A stretch of DNA of 33,189 nucleotides. It comes from Rheinheimera sp. (GTDB lineage: Bacteria > Pseudomonadota > Gammaproteobacteria > Enterobacterales > Alteromonadaceae). Both the position numbers and the translations under genes were made by a program. The stretch spans positions 1-33,189 of the forward strand of contig DPJG01000015.1 of the NCBI GenBank assembly GCA_003543135.1. Direction: 5' to 3'. Positions 5,396 through 13,546 of the stretch are shown here, piece by piece; position 1 is the stretch's first letter, and every line of letters starts with the position of its first letter. Below the pieces are notes generated by a model that ran no database searches, was not told the DNA's origin, and was given only the letters and a program-made list of their open reading frames with translations.

Positions 5396-8083
5396 TTAAA
5401 ACCTCTGGCTATAACTTAAACCCACACTGCGGCCTTGCTCGCGGCGCTGTAAAATTTCGCCTTGCTGCAGAATCTCCACGTCTTTATTCAGCAGGTTTTT
5501 TGCCGACACTTTAATGGTGCCTTCTGGCAACACATTGTAAGAGTACACAAAATCCAGCGAGTGGAATGGCTGCTCATAAGCGTCATCTTTGCCGTCGATG
5601 CCGGCAAAGGCAATACGTTTACCAAAGACGTTGTAGGTTAAGGTGGCGGTGTGCGCTTCGTTGTCAGAGTCAAAACCCAGCTGCATATTCACCACATATT
5701 TGCTGTGGCCGGTCAGCGGGCGTTTTAAGTTGGTCAGGTTGGTTTCACCCAGCGATTCAATTTCAATTTCGGATTCGCTGTACGTGAAGTTACTGACCAC
5801 AAAGAAGTTATCCATCAGCTCGCCAAAACTGCCTTCAAACATATCCAGTTTTTGCAAAGCTTCAGCTTCCACACCGTACACTTCACCGCCGAGCGCATTT
5901 CTGAATGACATCAGAAGGTTACCGTCAGAGCCTTTGAGTTCAACCGCTTCAATAGGGTTAGTTAAGTCTTTATAAAACACACCCAGGCTGTAGTTGCTGC
6001 CGCTGTCCAGATATTGCTCCCAGCGTAAGTCATAAGCGCTGATGCTGGTGCTTTTTAAACCAGAAAAGCCAATGACTTTAAAGTCGGTAATAGGGTCGAT
6101 AAAGAGCACTGGGGTCACTTCACGTAAATCCGGCCGCACTACGGTTTCAGAAAAACCAAAACGGTATTGGTTTTCTTCCGACTGCATCCAGGTCACGGCC
6201 AGAGAAGGGTAGAGGTCGTCTTCCTGACGCGGGAAGTCGCTGATATTGCCTTCAATGGCGCCTGTGGCCGGGTTCAGCGGAATAGACACCTGACGGAAGT
6301 CTTCATAACGCACACCGGCATTGACCCGCCAGGTCATGTCGAAAGTGGCTTCCACGCCGGCATAAGCGGCGTCGGTTTGCTGGGCAGCCACATAATCGTC
6401 GGCCTGGGCTGTCACGTCAGATAATAAAAACTTCTTCGCCGGGTTGCTGATATTGGCATCGGAGAAAATCGCCGAATAAGCCTGGCTTAACTCTTCGTTG
6501 CTAAAACCGCGGGTGTCCATTTTAAATCTGTTGGTACTGGCGTTACGCTGGCGTTCAAAATAGGCATAACCAGTGCTCAGGGTCAGCTCAGTGTCCCCCA
6601 ATGTCATGGGGTATTTGGCATTCCAGCTGGCGTTTTCGGTGTTGTCTTCCAAAGTACCAAACTGATAAATAGCGGCGTTGTCGCTGCGGCGCATAGTGCG
6701 GTTTTCCAGGCTGCCATCATTGGCCAGCTGGCGCACATAACGGTATTCCACTTCGTTTGGCGCATACCGTTCGGCTTTGGCGTCTGTGTATTGCCAGTCC
6801 AAAGCTAAATCGTTCAGGAAAGTCAGGGTATGACGGCCACGGATCTGATTGGTCAGCATGGTGCGTTCTTCATACAACACTGAATAATCTTCGTTTTCGC
6901 GGTTTTGTTCGTTGATGGTTTCAATCGAATCACCGGTTTTGATTTTCAGCTCATCTTTGGTGTCGGCCAGATAAATGCTGGAGGTTTCAAATCTGTGGTT
7001 TTCGTCCCATTCCAGACCAAAGTTCAGCATGCCCGACAGTTTCACCTGATGTTCGGTACCGCGGATATCGTCGTAACGGTTCAGTGGTGTTAAGTTGTTG
7101 CCCGAGCTGATGGAATAATAACGTTCCTGCTCTTTAAAGTTTTCTGAGGATTTGTCGTAACTTACACCCGCCATCAGACCAAAAACCGTCTGGCCAATGT
7201 CAAATCTGTTGCCATAAGACAGGCTGCCATCGTACTCAGGGCCAATGCTTTTTTTGCGAAAATCCATATTGCGGTTGAGCTCAAGGCCAAGGCTGCGGTT
7301 AATGGCTTCGGCTTTGGCCAGGTTGTCAGCACTGACACCCCCCAGGCCCTGGGCAATTTTCACCACATCCAGCGAACCGTACTGATCCAGCGCTTGGGTA
7401 AGGCCCGCCGATAAACCGCGCGAACCATCGTCTTTACCACGCCAGTCGTCTGAGCCGCCTGCGTACTCCAGGCCGTCGTCTGAGCTTAAGCTGTTGTAGC
7501 CGGTGCCAATAGAAAAGCTAAAAATTTCCTCGCGTGGGATACTGACGGTGCGGATATTCACATTCCCCCCACCAAAGGCGGCCGGTAATTCAGGTGAATA
7601 AGCTTTTTGTACCACCATACTTTCAATAATACCGGCGGGGAACATATCCAGCGGCACCACGTTGCGGGTTGGATCCGGGCTGGGTACCTGGGCGCCGTTG
7701 AGTAAGGTAGACGAATAACGCTCCCCTAAACCACGTACGTAAATAAATTTGTCTTTGACCAGGGTCAGGCCGGTGACGCGGCGCAGTGCACTGGCGGCAT
7801 TGCTGTCACCGGCACGGGAAATTTGTTCCATGCCTAAAAGTTCAGCCACATAAGGCTGTTGGCGGCGCTCTTCGGCTGTGGCTGCTGCCGAACTTAATAA
7901 ACGGCCTGATACATTAATACGTTCAACCTGCTCGGCCAGGGGTTGCAGTGCAACCGGCGCGGCATCCGGGGTCTGGCTTTCGGTAGCAGAGGCGGGCATC
8001 AAAACTACGGCAGCGCTGGTGGCTAAAGCCAAAAGCACACCCAGGTTCACGCGACTGTATTGAAAACTATGCTTGCTGCTCAT
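5396..8083 (-). CDS. TonB-dependent outer membrane receptor
   Basis: A ligand-gated 22-strand beta-barrel transporter of the outer membrane, energised by TonB-ExbB-ExbD; 895 aa, within the usual range. Visible: signal peptide (about 1-33, Ala-Ser-Ala end), a TonB-box-like VERINVSG at about 53-60, a plug domain (about 75-185, with YVRGLGERYSSTLLNG and a Gly-rich GGGNVNIRT strand), the barrel, and a terminal Phe (SYSQRF). There is no N-terminal carboxypeptidase-like or secretin-like signalling domain. Start ATG has AGGA about 10 bases upstream. It lies downstream of a duplicated lipoprotein gene in the same direction but has its own terminator-separated upstream region holding four 11-bp-spaced TTGTC repeats. 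Substrate unknown; context suggests a phosphorus compound. Confidence 0.93.
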   Translation of the reverse strand: MSSKHSFQYSRVNLGVLLALATSAAVVLMPASATESQTPDAAPVALQPLAEQVERINVSGRLLSSAAATAEERRQQPYVAELLGMEQISRAGDSNAASALRRVTGLTLVKDKFIYVRGLGERYSSTLLNGAQVPSPDPTRNVVPLDMFPAGIIESMVVQKAYSPELPAAFGGGNVNIRTVSIPREEIFSFSIGTGYNSLSSDDGLEYAGGSDDWRGKDDGSRGLSAGLTQALDQYGSLDVVKIAQGLGGVSADNLAKAEAINRSLGLELNRNMDFRKKSIGPEYDGSLSYGNRFDIGQTVFGLMAGVSYDKSSENFKEQERYYSISSGNNLTPLNRYDDIRGTEHQVKLSGMLNFGLEWDENHRFETSSIYLADTKDELKIKTGDSIETINEQNRENEDYSVLYEERTMLTNQIRGRHTLTFLNDLALDWQYTDAKAERYAPNEVEYRYVRQLANDGSLENRTMRRSDNAAIYQFGTLEDNTENASWNAKYPMTLGDTELTLSTGYAYFERQRNASTNRFKMDTRGFSNEELSQAYSAIFSDANISNPAKKFLLSDVTAQADDYVAAQQTDAAYAGVEATFDMTWRVNAGVRYEDFRQVSIPLNPATGAIEGNISDFPRQEDDLYPSLAVTWMQSEENQYRFGFSETVVRPDLREVTPVLFIDPITDFKVIGFSGLKSTSISAYDLRWEQYLDSGSNYSLGVFYKDLTNPIEAVELKGSDGNLLMSFRNALGGEVYGVEAEALQKLDMFEGSFGELMDNFFVVSNFTYSESEIEIESLGETNLTNLKRPLTGHSKYVVNMQLGFDSDNEAHTATLTYNVFGKRIAFAGIDGKDDAYEQPFHSLDFVYSYNVLPEGTIKVSAKNLLNKDVEILQQGEILQRREQGRSVGLSYSQRF

Positions 8084-8145
8084 CTTTATTTATTCCTGTG
8101 GGCTCACTTGGTGGCTGGGCATCAGATGCGGTGCAGCCGGCGTCA

Positions 8146-8199
8146 AATGTAGCGAACTGTTGTCTTATCAGTGTCTTGTGTTTGTCTTGCTGTTGTCAT
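8146..8199 (-). promoter_or_regulatory. Tetrameric 11-bp-phased Pho-like repeat and -10 upstream of the TonB receptor
   Basis: On the + strand four 7-base units start at 8160, 8171, 8182 and 8193, exactly 11 apart: TTGTCTT, GTGTCTT, TTGTCTT, TTGTCAT. The period and core match PhoB half-sites (consensus CTGTCAT), but the units point away from the receptor gene, the reverse of the usual arrangement. On the - strand TACATT (8151-8146) could be the -10, eight bases from the array. The spacing is seen directly; PhoB as the binder is inferred. Confidence 0.65.
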
Positions 8200-8216
8200 A
8201 AGGCCGCAGCAAAAAC

Positions 8217-8248
8217 AAAGCCGCCGGTCATCAAACCGGCGGCTTTTG
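8217..8248 (-). terminator. Intrinsic terminator after the duplicated lipoprotein gene
   Basis: AAAGCCGCCGGT and ACCGGCGGCTTT form a perfect GC-rich stem around a short loop just beyond the lipoprotein stop at 8251. On the - strand it is followed by a T-rich tract (TGTTTTTGC). It separates the lipoprotein and TonB receptor transcripts. Confidence 0.9.
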
Positions 8249-8250
8249 AC

Positions 8251-10947
8251 TTATTGGCCTAAACCAACAGTCCAGCCTTTGGTCCAGTCGCTGCTGGCAT
8301 CTACAGCACCCACAGTGGCGGATTTGCTGAAGAAGCTGTTTACAGCAGACATATCTTTTGGTGTTGTGGTGTCGATGGTGTAAATGCCATTCAGCACAGC
8401 TGCCTGATCGGCCGCCGTTTTGTTGCCTTGCTGGCCTTCAAACCATTGTTTCACTGTTTGGTTGGCAGATACTGTGCCTTTGAATGGCTCAGGGCAGCCA
8501 ATCACAGAGTGCGTCATCACCAGGGCACCTGATGCGGCCAGCGCCTGAGACTGGGCAGTTTCAATTTCCAGACACTCACCCATGCCGGTTGGGCCTGCAA
8601 TCACAAAGTTATGCAGCTGGGCATTGGTGCCGGCGCGTAACAACACACCTTCAGAGTCTTTTTCGGCCGACTTGTAGCTGTTGCCGATAATGGTCATATT
8701 GGCAATAGTCGGGTTAGAAACCGGCGTGGCCGAGAAGTTAGATGACTGGTTGTCAGCTTCAATACCCCGGTTGGCTTCGCCGTTGTTGGCATCGTGTTTT
8801 ACCAGGAAATACTGACCTTTACCGTTCCAGCCATCTGCCCAGTCCAGTGAGTCGTCACCATTGCTGGTCAAAACCACATACTTCACGTTGACAGTACCGC
8901 CGAAGAACTCAACACCGTCGTCCAGGTTCTGGTGTACCTGAATGTGGCTGACTGTCGTGCCTGCACCCACACCGGCGAAGGTAATGCCGTTTAATTCGTT
9001 GTCTTGCAGTACTTCATAACCTGCGTGTTTCACCCGCACATATTTCAGTACGCCAGAGTTGTCGTTCACATCAGCACCACCATAAGGGCCGGCGTTGCCT
9101 TCAGCTTCAATTTTACAGGCGGCCAGATTGGCCTGGTCACACTTGTTGCTTGGTGCTTTGCCCAATAACACCATACCGCCCCACTGACCGGCCGCTGTTG
9201 GTGCGCCAATCACGTCTTGCAAAGAGGTAAAGGTAATAGGGTTTTGCTGGGTGCCTTCGGCGTTAATTTTTGAACCGCGGGTCACCACCAGGAAGTCTGC
9301 ACCTGAGCGGCCATACACTGTAACGCCAGGTTGTACTGTTAAAGTGGCGGCTGTGGTGTTGTCCACACCAATACGCACCCGGCCATTTAACACATAATCC
9401 GCACCGGCCACTAAAGTGACGTTGCTGGTGATATCACCTTTGAGCTCACAGTTTAATTTACCTGTTAAAGAAGCAACTTCAGTGGTGCCGGCAGGGCAGG
9501 CAGCAATAGCAGTGGACGCATGCAGGCCGAAGGTCCAGCCTTTGGTCCAGTCTGACACCCCATCAAAAGCACCGATGTAGTCGACATCGTCAAACCAGGC
9601 GTCAACAAAGTTCGACACGTTGTAACCGTTTTTCAGTGCAGGCGAGGTTGAAGCTGGCATATAACCACCCAGCAGGGCGTCTGTGGTCATATTGCCGCTT
9701 TGTGCCATAAACCAGGCTTTTACATCCAGCAGCGTGTTGCCTTGGGCATCTTTTGGATTTTTAAAAGGTTCTTTACAGTCGATAATTGAGTTGCGCATCA
9801 GTAAACCGCCGTTTTGCGCTTGCTGGACCGACTGCTCGGTTTCAATTTCCAGACACTCGCCCATACCGGCCGGGCCTTTAATAATGGTGTTGTAAATTTC
9901 ACCGGCGGTACCGGCGCGCAGCAAAATACCTTCAGAGTCGGCGTCGGCAGATTTGTAGTTGTTGCCAAGGATGGTCATGTTGGCAATTTTTGGTTTACTG
10001 ATAGGCGTGGCAGAAAAATTACCGGACTGGTTGTCGGCTTCAATACCGCGGTTGGCTTTGGCGTCGTTTTTGCTGTGCTGGATCAGCACGTGCTGCATTT
10101 TACCTGTCCAGCCATCCGCCCAGTCTAAGGAGTCGTCACGGTTGCCGGTTAACACCACATGTTTGGCATTAACAGTACCGCCAAAAAACTCCACACCGTC
10201 GTCCAGGTTGTTGTGCACCTGAATGTAATCCACAGTGGTGCCTGAACCCACACCGGCAAAGGTAATGCCGTTTAATTCGTTGTCGGTTAATACTTCAAAA
10301 CCGGCATATTTCACCTGCACAAACTTTAAAATACCGCTGTTATCTTCCGGCTTGTCACCGCCGTATGGGCCGGCGTTCCCTTCAGCTTCAATTTTGCAGC
10401 CGGCAAGGGCGGCGGCGTCACACTTGTTGCTTGGCGCGCGGCCTAATAACACTAAACCACCCCATTGAGCGGTAGAGTCTTCATTTACTGAGCCAATCAT
10501 GTCGTTGACTGAAGTAAAAACGATTGGGCTGGCGCTGGTGCCGACAGCACGGATTTGTGAGCCACGGGCAATCACCAGATAATCTGCACCGGATTTACCA
10601 AAAATAGTGGTGCCTGGTTCAATGGTTAATACGGCGCTGTTGGCATTGTCGTTACCTACAGCAACTTTGCCGCTTAAGGCCCAGGCGATATTGGCCGTTA
10701 AAGTGGCATCTGCAGTTAAAGTGCCGCTGATTTCACAGATAGGTTTAGTTACACCGCCTAAACTGGCACCTTGTTTGGCAAAGGCCGGGCAGACAGAAGC
10801 TGGAGGTGGGGTGGGTGTTGTTGGATTGGTTGGGGTGGTCGGGCTGGTGCTGCTGCCGGTATTGACCACAATATCACCACCGCCACAGCCGGCCAGGGCC
10901 AGCGCTGAAGCCATAGCGCTTAATTTCAGAATTTTTGCAAAAGCCAT
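8251..10947 (-). CDS. Duplicated beta-helix-like outer membrane lipoprotein
   Basis: A 898-aa lipoprotein whose function I cannot name. The signal peptide ends in the lipobox LAGC (Cys21), followed by Gly, which favours outer-membrane sorting, then a Thr/Pro linker (about 30-50). The rest is two homologous halves of about 420 residues. Each carries SGADxLVxxRGS, QWGGxVLLGxAPSNKCD, IEAEGNAGPYGG, NLDDGVEFFGGTVN, DDSLDWADGW, RGIEADNQS, MGECLEIET and ends in SDWTKGWT. The Gly/Asn-rich repetitive strands look like a right-handed beta-helix. Paired Cys recur in both halves. Start chosen at ATG 10947, with GGAG six bases upstream; upstream ATGs at 10959 and 10974 remain possible. Preceded by a tandem PhoB-box array. 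Confidence 0.85.
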   Translation of the reverse strand: MAFAKILKLSAMASALALAGCGGGDIVVNTGSSTSPTTPTNPTTPTPPPASVCPAFAKQGASLGGVTKPICEISGTLTADATLTANIAWALSGKVAVGNDNANSAVLTIEPGTTIFGKSGADYLVIARGSQIRAVGTSASPIVFTSVNDMIGSVNEDSTAQWGGLVLLGRAPSNKCDAAALAGCKIEAEGNAGPYGGDKPEDNSGILKFVQVKYAGFEVLTDNELNGITFAGVGSGTTVDYIQVHNNLDDGVEFFGGTVNAKHVVLTGNRDDSLDWADGWTGKMQHVLIQHSKNDAKANRGIEADNQSGNFSATPISKPKIANMTILGNNYKSADADSEGILLRAGTAGEIYNTIIKGPAGMGECLEIETEQSVQQAQNGGLLMRNSIIDCKEPFKNPKDAQGNTLLDVKAWFMAQSGNMTTDALLGGYMPASTSPALKNGYNVSNFVDAWFDDVDYIGAFDGVSDWTKGWTFGLHASTAIAACPAGTTEVASLTGKLNCELKGDITSNVTLVAGADYVLNGRVRIGVDNTTAATLTVQPGVTVYGRSGADFLVVTRGSKINAEGTQQNPITFTSLQDVIGAPTAAGQWGGMVLLGKAPSNKCDQANLAACKIEAEGNAGPYGGADVNDNSGVLKYVRVKHAGYEVLQDNELNGITFAGVGAGTTVSHIQVHQNLDDGVEFFGGTVNVKYVVLTSNGDDSLDWADGWNGKGQYFLVKHDANNGEANRGIEADNQSSNFSATPVSNPTIANMTIIGNSYKSAEKDSEGVLLRAGTNAQLHNFVIAGPTGMGECLEIETAQSQALAASGALVMTHSVIGCPEPFKGTVSANQTVKQWFEGQQGNKTAADQAAVLNGIYTIDTTTPKDMSAVNSFFSKSATVGAVDASSDWTKGWTVGLGQ

Positions 10948-10999
10948 CTTCTTCTCCATAGAGCCAGAAACCAAAGTCAGGGATTAAAAAACTGAGCTG

Positions 11000-11055
11000 A
11001 AGGTAAAAGAAGGCTGTGACTGTTTTGTGACAGAAAATCGACACTGTGATGACAT
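11000..11055 (-). promoter_or_regulatory. Tandem Pho box and -10 for the duplicated lipoprotein gene
   Basis: Read on the - strand, four half-sites lie at an exact 11-bp period: ATGTCAT (11055-11049), GTGTCGA (11044-11038), CTGTCAC (11033-11027) and CAGTCAC (11022-11016), with linkers CACA, TTTT and AAAA. They point toward the lipoprotein gene. A -10-like TACCTT (11005-11000) begins 10 bases after the last half-site, as at known PhoB promoters where the box replaces the -35. Predicted, not shown, to be PhoB-activated. Confidence 0.8.
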
Positions 11056-11105
11056 TATGACAAGGTGCAGCAATGACAAGGGCTGGCGCTCTGTTGGCAG
11101 AAAAA

Positions 11106-11123
11106 ACTTCATAAAACTGTCAT
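11106..11123 (+). promoter_or_regulatory. Additional isolated Pho-box-like sequence
   Basis: ACTTCAT, linker AAAA, CTGTCAT: two half-sites 11 bp apart, pointing to phoB but about 235 bases before its ATG. No -10 is visible 10 bases downstream. It may be a second PhoB site in the shared regulatory region between the lipoprotein gene and phoB. Confidence 0.6.
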
Positions 11124-11288
11124 AGTGTGCACTGGCGCAGCTGGTGACGTTTTCGGGAAGATGCAGCAAATATCGGTGTTGGCATAGGACAAAAACAGCT
11201 TCAAAGGCAAGCCCGACAGTGGCAGCTTTGGCGGTTGGTTATGACATCTTTTTCACAAAAAATGCGCTTTTGGAAAAAGCCGCGCTTT

Positions 11289-11322
11289 GTTTCATAAAAT
11301 TGTCATAATGGCAGCAGATACT
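11289..11322 (+). promoter_or_regulatory. Pho box and -10 of phoB
   Basis: GTTTCAT, linker AAAA, TTGTCAT (11289-11306) form a good Pho box, and GATACT (11317-11322) follows 10 bases later as -10. The ATG of phoB is 35 bases beyond. This is the classic autoregulated phoB promoter layout. Confidence 0.85.
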
Positions 11323-11357
11323 AAGTCCAATACAACAGGACAGATGGGTGACAGGTT

Positions 11358-12044
11358 ATGTCGAGAAGAATTTTGATAGTGGAAGATGAAGCACCAATCC
11401 GCGATATGCTGTGTTTTGTGCTGGAGCAAAATGGTTATCAGGCCAGCACGGCCGGTGACTTTGATGCTGCAATCAACCAGCTGGTCGAGCCTTATCCGGA
11501 TTTAGTACTGCTGGACTGGATGTTGCCTGGTGGCAGCGGTATTCAGATCGCTAAAAAGATGAAACAGCACGAGTTAACCCGCGCTATTCCGATCATTATG
11601 ATCACAGCCCGCGGTGAAGAAGAAGACAAGGTGCGGGGGCTGGAAGTGGGCGCCGACGATTATGTCACCAAGCCATTTTCACCCAAAGAGCTGATGGCGC
11701 GCATTAAAGCGGTGATCCGCCGGGTGGCACCTACCAGCCTGGATGAAGTGATTGAAGTGCAGGGCCTGAAGCTGGATCCGGTGTCACACCGCGTGATGGC
11801 AGCGGAAAATCCGCTGGAAATGGGGCCAACTGAGTTCCGTTTACTGCACTTTTTTATGACGCATCCGGAGCGGGTTTACAGCCGCGAGCAGCTGCTGGAC
11901 CATGTTTGGGGCACCAATGTGTATGTGGAAGACAGAACAGTGGACGTGCATATCAGAAGGTTACGTAAAGCCATTTCGGTGGCAGGACATGACAGATTAG
12001 TGCAGACAGTACGTGGCTCTGGCTACCGTTTTTCGGTAAAGTAA
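11358..12044 (+). CDS. phoB: Phosphate regulon response regulator PhoB
   Basis: OmpR-type DNA-binding response regulator, 228 aa (E. coli PhoB 229). Receiver domain about 1-120: acidic pair E9-D10, phosphoacceptor D53 in LLDWMLPG, and the conserved Lys in DYVTKPFSP. The C-terminal winged helix (about 130-228) contains the [13 protein letters not shown] and [10 protein letters not shown] segments typical of PhoB recognition. When phosphorylated by PhoR it binds Pho boxes and activates phosphate-starvation genes. Start ATG has AGG five bases upstream. Its promoter carries a Pho box. phoR follows in the same direction after 122 bases rather than the usual tight overlap. Confidence 0.97.
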   Translation: MSRRILIVEDEAPIRDMLCFVLEQNGYQASTAGDFDAAINQLVEPYPDLVLLDWMLPGGSGIQIAKKMKQHELTRAIPIIMITARGEEEDKVRGLEVGADDYVTKPFSPKELMARIKAVIRRVAPTSLDEVIEVQGLKLDPVSHRVMAAENPLEMGPTEFRLLHFFMTHPERVYSREQLLDHVWGTNVYVEDRTVDVHIRRLRKAISVAGHDRLVQTVRGSGYRFSVK

Positions 12045-12127
12045 GCTCGTTTTGCACTCTGTTTGACTGCTGATGCCGGCTGCCTGATGCTGGCCGGCAA
12101 CAGCACATTGATATACACAGTGCCGGT

Positions 12128-12151
12128 AAGCCAGCCACTGCTGGCTTTTAT
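12128..12151 (+). terminator. Hairpin with T-rich tail between phoB and phoR
   Basis: AAGCCAGC (12128-12135), loop CACT, GCTGGCTT (12140-12147), followed by TTAT. This is terminator- or attenuator-shaped and ends about 16 bases before the phoR ATG. It could lower phoR relative to phoB expression; the T run is short, so strength is uncertain. Confidence 0.6.
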
Positions 12152-12166
12152 CCCAAAGCAGGTGTT

Positions 12167-13501
12167 ATGCGGTTATTACTCTCCAAACGCACAATAGCGC
12201 TGCGGCTGATTGGCCTGGCAGCGCTGGCTTTATTCTTCGGCTGGTTGTTTAACCTGGCCACCGAATTTTTATTATTGTTGTGTGTCGGCATTATTGGCTG
12301 GCATTACAAGCATTTGTTTTTACTGGACAAGTGGCTTTGGCGTGACAGAAAACTGTCGCCGCCGGCCGGTGATGGCAGCTGGCAACAAGTGTTTGATGGT
12401 ATTTATTACCGTCAGCGCAAATCCCGCAAGAAAAACAAAGAATTACGTGCCTTAGTGCGCAGGTTCCGCGACGGCGCTGAAGCTTTACCCGACGCTATAG
12501 TGGTGCTCAGCAACGACTGGACCATCGTCTGGTGTAACAAACTGGCGCAGCAACTGGCCGGTTTACGCTGGCCGATGGACGAACGCCAGCGTATTGATAA
12601 CCTGATCCGTAATCCGGAGTTTCAACAGTTTTTGCAACTGCAGCAGTTTGATACTGCGCTGGAGCTGGTGTCGCCTTTAACCGAGGATGTGACACTGGAA
12701 TATCGCATGCTGCAATACGGTGAAAAACAACATTTGTTGATCATCCGCGACATTACCCAGCTAAAACAACTGGAGCAAATCCGCAAAGATTTTGTCGCCA
12801 ATGTGTCGCACGAGCTGCGCACCCCACTGACAGTGCTGCAGGGTTATCTGGAAATGATGGACGCCAGCAGCATGCCGCCAGAGCCCGTCTGGCAAAAAGC
12901 CCATGGGGTGATGCTGGATCAAACCAAACGCATGGATGCGCTGGTGCAACAGCTGCTGACGCTGTCGCGCATTGAAGCAGCCGCCAAAGTGCATTTTGAT
13001 GAAGTGGTGGATGTGCCGGCTATGCTGGCGCTGCTGGAGCAGGAAGCCCATAGCTTAAACCGCGATAAACAGCATCAGCTGGTGTTCCGGATTGATCCTG
13101 ACTTAAAAGTGACAGGTATCACCGAAGAGCTGCGCAGTGCTTTTTCTAATTTAATTACCAACGCCATTAAATACACCCCCGATGGCGGCAGCATTGAAGT
13201 GGTGTGGCAGCGTGAACACCAAAAAGCGCTGTTCAGAGTCACTGACAATGGTGAGGGCATTGCCGCCCATCATGTCAAACGTTTAACAGAAAGGTTTTAC
13301 CGGGTCGACGAAGCCCGCACCCGCGCCACAGGCGGGACTGGTCTTGGCCTTGCAATTGTGAAGCATGTATTGTCGCGCCATCACTCCAGACTGATGATTT
13401 TCAGCGAGCCGAAACACGGCAGCAGTTTTTCTTTTGCCTTGCCACCTGAACTGGTATTGCCGGTGGCAACAACAAAAAGCAACCGTAAATCTTCGGCCTG
13501 A
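12167..13501 (+). CDS. phoR: Phosphate regulon sensor histidine kinase PhoR
   Basis: Membrane histidine kinase that phosphorylates PhoB and responds to Pst activity through PhoU; 444 aa (E. coli 431). Two N-terminal hydrophobic segments (about 10-47) without a sizeable periplasmic loop, a charged region, a PAS domain (about 95-200), the DHp helix with NVSHELRTPL and phosphoacceptor H215, and an HATPase domain with N-box NLITNAIKYTP, DNGEGI and GGTGLGLAIV. AGGTG precedes the ATG. It is transcribed with or after phoB; a hairpin lies between them. Its 3' end converges on the gene for an orphan solute-binding protein 45 bases away. Confidence 0.96.
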   Translation: MRLLLSKRTIALRLIGLAALALFFGWLFNLATEFLLLLCVGIIGWHYKHLFLLDKWLWRDRKLSPPAGDGSWQQVFDGIYYRQRKSRKKNKELRALVRRFRDGAEALPDAIVVLSNDWTIVWCNKLAQQLAGLRWPMDERQRIDNLIRNPEFQQFLQLQQFDTALELVSPLTEDVTLEYRMLQYGEKQHLLIIRDITQLKQLEQIRKDFVANVSHELRTPLTVLQGYLEMMDASSMPPEPVWQKAHGVMLDQTKRMDALVQQLLTLSRIEAAAKVHFDEVVDVPAMLALLEQEAHSLNRDKQHQLVFRIDPDLKVTGITEELRSAFSNLITNAIKYTPDGGSIEVVWQREHQKALFRVTDNGEGIAAHHVKRLTERFYRVDEARTRATGGTGLGLAIVKHVLSRHHSRLMIFSEPKHGSSFSFALPPELVLPVATTKSNRKSSA

Positions 13502-13546
13502 TTGTTAAAGTTTTAGTTTTGGCTACTGCCGCTGTTCGCGCATCAG

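Noticed and set aside
9814-10128. Antisense frames within the lipoprotein gene
   Set aside because: They result from the repetitive Gly/Asn-rich coding sequence; the real gene has lipobox, promoter and terminator.
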